NCBI RefSeq assembly: GCF_000237925.1 | Contig: NC_031497.1 | Span: 2,907,295-2,971,294, forward strand | Length of the DNA: 64,000 nt | Direction of reading: 5' to 3' | Source: Schistosoma mansoni | Lineage: Eukaryota > Platyhelminthes > Trematoda > Strigeidida > Schistosomatidae | Shown: positions 12,472 to 24,400 of the stretch, piece after piece | Layout of the letters: every line of letters starts with the position of its first letter | Numbering within the stretch: position 1 is the stretch's first letter | Position numbers and translations under genes: made by a program | The notes under the pieces: generated by a model | What the model saw: only the letters and a program-made list of their open reading frames with translations | Databases searched by the model: none | What the model was told of the DNA's origin: nothing

Positions 12472-15400
12472 GTAATAATAATAACAATAGTGTAAATTGT
12501 CTTGCTTCTAATATGAGCGAGAATAGTATCGTCAATAGAATTCATCATTTCATTTATTTGTGTGTGGGCTGTGATACTGCCCGGGTGCCCAAACCGAAGC
12601 AGGTGGTTTTCTTAGGGGGCCACACCCCGAGCCTTTGACCTAAAGTTCTGATCCACAAGGCAGTGGAGCATCGTAAGGAGATGCAATCCCATGGTAGCCG
12701 GTGACCAACAGCAGGTTCATTCGCCATTTGTACCATCAGGATACTGGAGCCCATGTGCACCATTGGTTTGGAATCAGGGTTTTCCAACTCCCCTAGGTGG
12801 ACCCTCCGTGTCCACCAACCCTGTTAAAGCGCCGGACATTCGCTTTTCGTCCTCTCACTTTCGTGAACAACACCCCCGCCACGAGAAGGCAGTGAGTAGG
12901 ACTTCCCTGTCAGAGGCTATATATTCGCTGGCCATGTGAGAGCATTTGGAGAGGGAGAGTGGACTCTCCCCACTCTCGGACGTACCAGGGCATTTGGGGG
13001 CCACTATCTGTATTATCAGTTGATGTATCTAGTTGTGGGAGGCATTTTCCTTCTAATCTTATCTTCTCACTTTTGGTAGCTCCTCTTAGTTCATATATAC
13101 TAGTAAATTTAGTTATTGAGTAGCTTAAATTACATTACTTCTTACCGTGTTAATAATCGAGCTGATCTACTGTCACTGTTAGTATGATTTTGGTAATAGA
13201 TGGATCGTTATGTTTATTACCAGACGGTGGAACACGAATAATTGTTCACACATCCAACAGCTATTGGTTAACTCTATCATCTATTTTCTTTAGTAACTGG
13301 TCGTAATAATTATGTTGATGTATTTTGTGCACTGAATTAAACTTTTGAGCTTCCTGAGAGGCAGTTTGTCAATCAAAGTAAGTTGTTTAAACGATGAAGT
13401 CTAGAGTAGTTGTGGTATTAAATTAAGATATTGGATATGTGTATCTCACAAATAATCACTAACCGATAAAAGGAAGGTGATGACCCTCACCGAAAGAGCT
13501 TTTCGGTTTTACATACCTGGGTTCTCAAATCATATTCTGTCAATCTTATTTTAAATACTCGTACACTTCGTTTTTCGTACTAGTGTCTTATTAAAACTAT
13601 GCTCACTGGGGAAGAAAGTTGCTGATTGATTAAAGAAATTGGTTTTGTTGGCAATATACTGAACTATACAACGTTTGTCCATTATTCAGATAATTTTCTT
13701 TAAAAATAACTATTGTGTTGTATACTTTTGAGAGAATTCATGTTTAATGACTAAAGGATTATCATTGTATGCGAAAATTTTATCATAGCATGAACTATAA
13801 CGTTTTCAAATTAATTTCCATGTATAAGAAGTAGTTCCATTCATTTCAGGAAAGAAATGTAGTTTAAACATTTTACTGTGTCTATTACAGTAAGAATAGA
13901 AGTAGACAACATTGATCTATGACAGCGTTTGAGGAACGTCTGACTGAAATGAGCTGGGTGCACGTAGTCTTTTCATACATTTGAGAGATTCATATTTTCT
14001 GCTGCGAAAATGTCTCCCAGCTCTTAATGTTCTTTTAATTTTATCTAATTAGTATTATTAGTCTTTAATGAGAAGGCGTATAAATTAATATTAGGATTAT
14101 ATATCGTACATAAATAAAGCAAATATAGTTCTTTAACAAGTCAACTTACATTACTGTTTTCGGTCAACTGAATACGTCTTAATTACACTGTTTAACCATC
14201 ACTTTTCTTCATTTCGTTCATCGTCACTTGTACTATGTACAGCGGAGATGGTTAAGCAAAATATATATTGAGTGAATGTTGTTTATCTTTATTCATTACC
14301 AGGTTTTGTAGAATAATTGCCTGTGTAGACTGTAAGCCAGTCCAGCTTCTTGACTTGAAGAGTTTATAGAAAATACCAGATAATTGTATGCATGTATTTT
14401 TTTCCACTTATAATATGCTTATTTCAGGCTCTTTTGTTTAAAAAAACTGTATCGTAGCTTCTGATCATTTCATGTTTAAAGTAAATACTAAATAATACGT
14501 ATTTTTTTTCCCTTTGATAAATTCACAGCTACGTAAAACATCAAAATACATCATCAACTGTTTTATGGCGTGGTCATCTTATTCTTCTTCGGTTACTTAG
14601 CCATGAGTTGGTGGCTATTCGTAAGGCAACATATTCTCAAATACTTAAACTACTGAAAGTTAGTTTTATTCACATCTGTTATATCGACTGGCTCGCCTAT
14701 TTGAGAACAGTGAATTTATTGATCACCCAATGATACACAAAAGCCATATGAGCAGTCTTGAGTACATATCAGTCCTGCTATCTGCCTAGCCCAACCAATT
14801 AAGTTTAGAACACCAATAACAGCCTCTACAATATGAATCATTATTCTCAAAAACGCTGGGTTTATATACCAATCAAACAGACCATATCGTACCATAAAAT
14901 AGGAAATAACATTTGTACAAGATTTGGCCAAATATGGCTGTGAATAGGGGGAACAGTAATTAATAGACTGAGGATAACTCAAGAATGGTAAATCGTATAG
15001 TCTGTGGGTCAAAATAAAGCTTATGATAAGAGGAACACGAATACGAATAGTTTAGTTGCTTAACAATAATACAATAGGAAATATACATATCACATCGGTC
15101 CATAAATAGTTCTCAAATCCAATCATAATTCTCCACGGGATACAACAATATCGTTAAAAATAACAAGTATAAATGTTTCAGCTTATTTTGTTTTTAGCAT
15201 GATTCAATTTAGATTTTGGAATAGCCGTCTGCTAAAATTATGATTTCTGGTGGATGCAATTATTGTTTGAGTTTATTTTTTCCTCACAGATCAAGATTAG
15301 TCGATGAATAATTGAAAATCAGGAAGCTACTCGTTTTTACTCATCTACAAATCTCGAACGTTCATTAAGTTAGTATCCAGCAGTTCACAGTTCACATTCA

Positions 15401-18400
15401 CAACTTTAGTCGATTTATAATATTGTTTAACAACCATTCAATTCCACCATTGATATTGGTCCTACTCCCAATGCAGTTTGTAATTAATTGGCCACTGTTC
15501 TTTATTAGATGTCCAGGAACCTAACTAAGAAAGAGCACATGATTAGTAAACTGATCTAAGTTGAAAATGTGAAATATATAGTCCTAACTCTGTGGCCAGT
15601 TTGCAAGACCTAGATATCTTCTGTTCGATCTTGTGAGAGCTCTTGTGTGGGCATTCATAAAGAATATTATACAGTCGTCCATTGCTTCCTGGTTTTCGAT
15701 TACTAATTAGCCATGTCAATCCATGGTGAAGAACTAACTTTTAAGTTGTCTTTTGGATGTGACTAGGGTTTATGCATTACTCAACTAGTTAAAAAAGTAC
15801 CTGTAATTATTTTAAGGAATACCATATTATCACCTCATTACTTTACAAGTGTGGCTTTTGCCGACTAATCATTTCCTATACATTTAAAAATGTATGTTTA
15901 CTAATGTTTGGGGTAAATGTCAATAAATCACATTTTTGTTAAGTTCATAATAAATAAAACAAATAAATTATGCTTTCTTATTGTAATTTTGGGTGCAATA
16001 CTATCAGACTTCTGTCTTTATTTATAAATTATAGCAGTTTAATAAACGCAGGGTAAACTTTTAAGGAAACGATTCTTTATCAGTTTATTAATAATCATCT
16101 CCTTTGCTTAACTTAGTTTGTCTGTAAAGAAAACGCTAGCCCCTGTTTGTACGTCAAAACTTTAGCAGTTTGATTACGAATGAAAAATTCTAACTAAGGT
16201 ACCTGCCTTTTCTCCTGTAACCCATATAAACCAAAAGTCAATAATCTTTGGATATTTCCTTTATCCAACTCTACAATATTTAACCGAATTACTTACCTTT
16301 TTACTTACAACTCGAGGCCTTCCTATGGTGATTAATCAAAGTATCCAATAATACCAGTGCAGTATATATGGAGTATAGTTTGTCATTACTACACATGTGA
16401 GGATTTCAAGTTTGGCTGATGAAGTGTTTTCTCAGTGAATGATAATTCAAACGTTTTCACGAAGGTATTCCATGAAAACAGGTCAGATGTTGGGATTGAT
16501 AATCTTGAATAAAATGTATTTAGTTTAAAATCTATGTTCACCAGTGAGTTGTCTATGAATTCCCTATAAATAATAGTGAGCGTTACACATTTTGTAGTGA
16601 TCGGGCCCAAAGGATATTCCCATCATAGTAAAACATTGTAATACTTACGACATCTTTCATAATTGAAGATGTATTTGTATTAAATACTCTATTTGGTGAT
16701 AACGTCAACGTTTTGTTTTTACTCAACATATTTCGATAGGTTGCTATTCATCCAAAATTTGCTGCAGATCCATCTTCTTCTTTGGATACTGTTAATTTTC
16801 TTTTGGAAGATGAAATTCTATGTGAATGGATTAATTTCGGTTTAAAAGATGAAAATCCAGAAGTAATTTGTTATCATTTGTTATATAATTTGAAGTTGTC
16901 TTGTTAAACTATACTTTAGAAAAATGATTATTAGAAATAAAGAAACAATAATTCTTCTCAAAATGGTTGGTTTATCTTCACACTGTTGATATTCATAATT
17001 CTTTATCAATCAGAATAACGACATTAATAGAGTTTGCATTATAATCTACTCATTTAACAATCCAAGTTACGACCAGTATGCTTCACTAAATAAGGCGAAC
17101 TAATGAAATATATGACCAATCGAAATGAGGTATTTGTATACTACTCAAACTCATCATTAAATCAATAATCGATGATATTCTTTTGCGTAAAGGATTACCT
17201 AGCTCCAGATTTTGTTTACCTGTATATTTCTTTAGCTTACTTTGGAATTTTTCCGGGAAATAGTCTTAACAAGAAATTTCATGGATATAATTAAACAATT
17301 ACAAAATGCCTATTTGTTCTAAACTTTCGCTATGACTATACAGTTTATGGACAACTAGTTTCTCGAATAACTTTATAAGCATAACTAATTTATTTAAATC
17401 AACTTCATCGACTATGAGAAAGCGTTTGACAGTGTGGACCGGAGAACATTATGGAAACTTATTCAACACTTTGGAGTTCTTGAGAAGATTGTCAATATTA
17501 TCCAGAACCTATACGACGGACTACAGTGCAAAGTGGTGCATGAAGGACAGCTGACAGATGCATTTCCAGTAAGGGCTGGAGTCAGACAAGGCTGTCTACT
17601 TTCTACCTTCCTCTTTCTTCTGGTGACTGACTGGATTATGAAGACCTCGACATCTGACGGGAAGCATGGAATACAATGGACATCTCAGAATCAACTAATG
17701 TAGCAGCAGCCTATGTATCAATAAGCCTCATCACACACAAAAGATAAAGCAAGATTCTCAGATACAACACGGAGTACGTCAAGCCAACCACACTTGGGGG
17801 GGAAATTCTGGAAGAGGTGAAAACATTCACGTACCTGGGAAGCATCATTGATGAACAAAGAGAATCTGATGCAGATCTAAAGGCGAGGATTGGCAAACAA
17901 AGGACCGCATTCCTACAATTGAAGAACATATGGGACTCAAAACAACTGTCAACCAATATCAAAAATACAATCTTCAATACGAACGTCAAAACAGTTGCAC
18001 TATACGGATCTGAAACGTGGAGAATTACTACAACCATCGTGAAGAAAGTACATGTATTTATAAACAGTTGTCTACGCAAAATACTCAACATTCACTGGCC
18101 AGATGCCATCAGCAACAGCGTTTTATGGGAGAGGAGGAACCAGCTTCCAACTGAAGAGGAAATTCTTAAAAGACGTTGGAAGTGGATCGAACATACATTG
18201 AGGAAATCACTAAACTGCACCACGAGGCAAACCCTAGCTTGGAATCCGGAACGGAAGCGGAGAAGAGGAAGGCCAAGGCATACATTACTCCGGGAGATTG
18301 AAGCAGATATGAAAAGGATGAATAACATCTGGAAAGAACTGGAAAGGATTGCCCAGAACAGGGTTGGATGGAGAATGCTAGTGTTTGGCCTATGGTCTTC

Positions 18401-21400
18401 CAAGAGGGGTAACAGGAGCTAGTAAGCAAGTAAGTAATTTATTTGAGTTTTCTTACTGAATTCAGATCCATCTAATTGAGTTAAATCTGCGTGGATGCTT
18501 ATTCTTGAACAAGTGAAAGAACAATTTGACTGGCCAAGAATACAGATCATTCCATTTGCTGTCTAATTATTCTTATTGTTTACTGGCAAACCTTCGAGAG
18601 TATTTCAACTAATATGTATAGCCAATTATCAAACAAACAGTTAAAATGTATGCAGAGAAATGTTCAGAATTATTAATTCTTTGTTTACTTAGTTCAGTGT
18701 AGGTAGATGGGTACATAGGTTAGTAGTTTTACTAGATCATTAACAAAATGTATGACTTGAAGTCAAGTACATTAATTTATACTTGCAAAATTTATTTTAT
18801 TTTATTTATTTATAATATCAGTATTAAAATTTAACCCCATAGGTTTACGAAAACCTTTTTGGTTTATACCAGCCAGATGTCCATTGTTTGGTTTGTCATT
18901 AGAGTAATTCTACTTCACCAAATGAAAACCTATGTTTACTTCTGTTGAGTGAATTAAAAATAAAAAAATAACCAGATAATGCTTGATTCATTGCAAGCTA
19001 ATTGTCTACATAAGATTACATTGAATAATAATGAATGTATTAACATGCTCACCATGTAATTGTGTTATTTTGATGCCAAGATAAACTATTTTCGTAATGA
19101 AGTTTCATTAATTATTTCATTAAAAATACTCTACTTATTTTAATCAGGTAGCTTCATTAGCTTGTGAAGGATTCGCTTTGTTGTTAAATTCATATGAATA
19201 TATAAGTGATACAGGATGGAAAAAATTACACCATCTTTTAATTGAACCAGCTTCACCCAGTCCATCGATAAAAGTATTCAGACCACTTACTATTTCTTTG
19301 GGTCCATTTGCTTTCAAAGAACCTCAAACAACAGATTTGAAGTTAAACACTCTTGGTAGTGTCGCGCTAGACTGGTGTTTAGGTCGTATGAGTCCGTTAG
19401 GGAGACAGAAGATAGAAGAGCAAAATTTAGATGTAAGTTATGCTCTGTTACTAAGTAAGATTTCAAACTTAAAGCATGGTTTTATTTAATAACAGTCCAA
19501 TACTCTTGTAATATTTTGTTTTACTTAAAAAGTTTATTCTAAGAACGTTCTGTCTTAGAGACAGTGAAGTAACTGTTTTCTATTGACTCTCTCTTTGTTT
19601 GTCCGAGTACGGTTGAAAGACTTACACTACTTATTCTTTTCATTAGTCATTATCAATACGCAAATTGGCCACCTGCTAATAAGTGTTCTTCCCATATTTA
19701 GAATGAAATCAGTTTTGACGGTGAAAGCAAACAGATCAAGTTTTTATCTATACTAGTGTTATATTACGATCAAGTCTTCTCTAGTGGTTCGTTTTTTGAC
19801 CTTGGGATCACTGGGCTGAACCGTGCTTCACTTGTATTCGTTTTGCCACCTTTGTAATATCATTAACCCATATACTAAATTGGTGGCCTAAAGCCGAATT
19901 ATTGAAACTGTAATTGATCACCAAGTCTTATTGAGATTGAATGCAGTATGGTTTTCATCTAATGACTCGTTTATTTGTGTTCACCTGAGTAACGTTTAAA
20001 ATATTTTGCAAGTTAAAAGAAATCGTCTACAACTCTAACTTCGTAGTTATGAATGTTTTCTATTTTCTTCAATAAGTTTTATATTTTTATTATCTTACTG
20101 TGAAGTATAAGTGTTAGTTTCAGTTGTTATGCATTTCATGGATTGTCTTTCTAAAATTCACTTTTTTGGAACCATATTGGTTTGATATGGTAACAGAGTA
20201 TCAATATTGTTTTCAGAGTGTCATTATTATATCCCTATGTATCAACTCACCGATATATATAAGTATGGCTTTTTTTATGCTTAAAATAAGTTCAAAGTAA
20301 TTCATTCATAAATATAAGTTAATTGTATATTGGTAATCTACTATTATATGTGTAATTTGACATGACTATCCGACACAAAATATCTACAAAAAATATCTTT
20401 TGTAAGCAACACAACCTTTGTAGTTCTTTTTTTATCATATTACGGTATGTTACAAGTACCATATAAGTGCTTGGCTAGTTTTATTCATCAATAAATTGTG
20501 TAATACATTTTTTCTTCAGAAGCACAATTTGATGAACATTTTAACGTCATGTTGTCGACTGTTATTGCATCCTATTAATGAAGTACGTTCCGAAGCTGCT
20601 GTTGCCATTAGTTGTTGTTTACAGTTTCATTGGAGAAATCCCTTATATAGACCGAATCCTACCATACTGAATGAACAAAATATGAATAATGTATCTTCAG
20701 CTTTACATAACTGTCGTGTAGTTACTGAGAGCGGTATTCAAGTAGACAGTGAATGCAGCCAAAAAAATATTTATAAACCAGATACACCAGTTCCTTGTTT
20801 TAATTCTGGCTCATGTTCTGAACATTTACAAAGTCAATTAGTGACACAATTCAATTTGAAACCGCTTCCACTTATTTTGAATCGTGAACAAATTACATCA
20901 TTAGATTTTGGAAATAAATTATTAGAACCGATCGAGTGTTTAATTCAGATGATGAAGCTCTTAGCGGATGATCAGATAAATCTGACGGCTAGAAAAGCAG
21001 CTATTGAACAAGTGATCATATTTATTCGACGTATGTTACATGATTAGTTTGTTTCTCTCTCGCTTTAATTACTATCATTTTTGGTTTTTATTTAAATACG
21101 TGAGTTATATTTATTATATGTGAGTGAGAGAAATACAACGTTGTTTTCAAACTTTAATCTACTGTTAGTATCAATAGTTTACGATCATACTTTGAATTCT
21201 TAGACTACCACCAGTTTGTTAATCTCTCCAGAAATTATTGCCAAACATTTAGAGTTGATAATATGACTTAAGAAGTAAACCTGAATAAGAAAATCGTACG
21301 TGAAACTCCAATGTCCTTATCGACTTATTTAGAATAGATGGATTGTAGCTAGTAGTGGTACTTCCAACGCGTGTTTTTTCCTGTTCCAGACTCATCACCT

Positions 21401-24400
21401 AGATATATCTCCATCCCAGTGTTGATACTCACATCGGTACTCAAACCCAGTTACTTTTAATCCAAGCGCTCGGCACGTTATGATCTTAGCTGTTGAGTCC
21501 AGATGGTCACCAAGTTGTTTAACGGGTATGAATATCTTATTGTAAAGGTTTGTATTTTTCCGTTGTTGATGTTAAGAACTGTCTTGGTCTTTTTATAAAT
21601 CAAACACCTTAATTTTAAATGTCCGTAAGATTAGTTGTTTGTCGTACTCTCATCATAATGTTTTTATTTGATTAAGGAATGACAACTGGTATCCATGAGT
21701 TATTGTTCCAATACATTCAAAATTCTATCCAATTCGAATAACTTATAACAGGTACTAATTGTAGTTATATTTTTCTGAGACAATTACTTAGTCGATCTAT
21801 AGTTATAACATCGGAACCAACAAAGTCTGATCAAAATACAAGCCTTAATATCAACAACCGGATCGCTCAAACTACTTTTTATCAATGTTCAGAAGCTTTG
21901 CCAATTGATCTATGAAACTCAAGTTTGTTAAGCTGGGGTACTTAAAGTAATTGAAGCCTACTTTGTTTGTTTTCAGAATTTTTAACAATAATGGGGATCC
22001 ACAATCTCATCAGAGGTTAGACCCAGACACCTTCAAGCTTTATAATCGGCGCGTCACCTTTAGACCGACTAATTTGAGAGTACTGGCTCATATTTTTAGC
22101 TTAATTGATGGGTCATTATATGGAATCATTAGTTTCATTTTTCCCTTATTCACAAAGCATAAATAAAGAAAACCGCATTACATTCTAACCAAAAAACAAT
22201 TAGTTAGTCATGGAAGTGTTTAGCACTTATGAAAAATATTCCAATCAAAATTTTGAAGCCTACTTGATCAGCTACTCACCAAGTTCATCTCACATACATT
22301 TTGAGACTTCATACTGTTGAAATTACTTAGATCTTCCAATAAACGGGTAAATGCTAGATATGTTGTATTATTATCATGGGTCCATCCTAAATGCAACGTG
22401 CATCATGTTACATATCATAGCATGATCTAATATGCTTTCGTGTTAGATAACCATAATTAGGGAAGTCGATAACTGTTCTGTTTGACTTTGCCACTCTCTA
22501 AATTCGTACAGCACTTGTTTATGTATGAAGTCAGTAATATCAAGTTTGTAACTACAGGAAATAATTTTGGTATTTCGTCGACAACATACTGAAAAGAGAT
22601 GAAGACTCTGTGTTTATTAATATTTGTGCTACTTATTTTTGAAATAAACAACAGCTTGAATTAGTGCTGCAATAACTTTTTTCATACCGATATGATGGAT
22701 CTGTTTAAAATTAAACTGTACTATCGTAGTTACTCTATTTACCGCTAAATTCTTTTTTTATTGAAATTGTTATTTATCCAGGTCCTGTATTATTATCAGC
22801 TTGGCGTGTTCATCACGGACCTGAGTTTCTAGTTAGTTGGTTTAATCAAGTTGCAAATGATTTATTGTTGTTGTCAATTCAACAAAATCCATCTGAAATG
22901 AATATTTTCAATCCAACAATCCATCCGAACTCATCTATTATTTTGTTATTACCTTATATGGTTCATTTAGCTTGTTTGACTGCCATATGGGACACATCAA
23001 CACGAATTATTTTCTCTTGGGAATCAGATTTCTTATGCAGTATAATTTATTGTATGTTTATTCTGAGGATAGTCAAATTTTTTTTGAAATGATGAATGCT
23101 AACGTTTGTTATGAACATGTACTTTGATCATTATTGGTACTCTTTTTTATCAGAGAGTCATACGAAAATCCGTTGTGGTAACCAATATCATGTTGTGTAT
23201 ACCTTTGTGTTGATGGAATATCTCTACTCAGTCAATTAGAGTGTAATCAGTCATTTTGTTTGAGTATATATGATTAGAGGCAATCTTCCGGAGGCACGAA
23301 AGTTCCGTATATTAATAATATGATGAAACACATGATATATGGATGATTATATTTGGTGAAATTACAGTTGAGTAAACGGTATATACCCATTGAAACATAC
23401 AATCAGAAAGATTGGTTCAACGAAGAGTTCTTTTTTCAGCGAATTTATTTTCAAAGCTGTACAATAGCAAATATATATACTTATTTTTCAGGATGATAAC
23501 AATTGCATTAATGGCGATTATAGTAATAATAAAATTCTGCTAAACATGGTAACAATAAGGTAGAATAAACAAAGGTATTGAAAGGTTACAATTAAGCAGT
23601 ATTTTAATTTTTAATCTCATCAAGCCAGTATCAGTTAATAGTTCAAAAAATATATATATGTATCTGTGTGGCGCATATGTATTATTGTGGCGCATATGTA
23701 TCTGGTGCCCTTTTGTACCAATATGTATGTGTTTAAATAAAGTAAATAAATCAAAAAAACAACACTATCTTTATAAGTCAGGAAGATATCAAACTTTTGA
23801 GGTTTCATTATATCATGTATAATGGTTGTCAATTATTCATATTTGATTAAAATCCTGCCAAATTTCCTTAGATTCATAGATTCAGATTATGGCATTGTCT
23901 GAATACCCGTGAAGTGATATTTAATATTGCATCTATCAATTACTAACTTCTGATAACTCATTAAACTTCAAATGGTTTATTATATTTATTGAACAGATTA
24001 CATATATGTAGAAATTAATCATAAATTTCGTCTTGATGAATTTTTTTCAACATAACTTATATATGGAGGTTTTCTGTGAAGATTTTAAGTAATTTTTCAT
24101 ATATAGTTGAAATCATGAGTCAATTGAANNNNNNNNNNNNNNNNNNNNNNNNNNNNNNNNNNNNNNNNNNNNNNNNNNNNNNNNNNNNNNNNNNNNNNNN
24201 NNNNNNNNNNNNNNNNNNNNNNNNNNNNNNNNNNNNNNNNNNNNNNNNNNNNNNNNNNNNNNNNNNNNNNNNNNNNNNNNNNNNNNNNNNNNNNNNNNNN
24301 NNNNNNNNNNNNNNNNNNNNNNNNNNNNAGTACAAGTGTTGTTGAGTTAACATCTGAATTATCATAGATATTAAAGTAACAAATTACGTCATATTTTATC

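Larger units (their letters stand above)
10584..13003 (-). mobile_element. RTE-type LINE, near full length, with assembly gap
   Basis: Read on the - strand, the element starts near 13003 with a GC-richer 5' region (to about 12562). An AT-rich stretch with a trinucleotide microsatellite follows, then the pol frame from 12299, and it ends at 10584 with a conserved 3' terminus and an A-rich tail of TTTA-type units. The 5' region recurs at 58.7 and 44.6 kb and the 3' terminus recurs at 23.7, 58.7 and 62.5 kb. It lies antisense in a rotatin intron. The 200-N gap falls where most of the reverse transcriptase should be. Confidence 0.85.

Noticed and set aside
12306-12548. Open frames rich in Ile or Leu on the - strand
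   Set aside because: They are translations of the AAT microsatellite.
17711-18429. Leucine-rich - strand open frames over the RTE copy
   Set aside because: Antisense shadows of the RT C-terminal frame.
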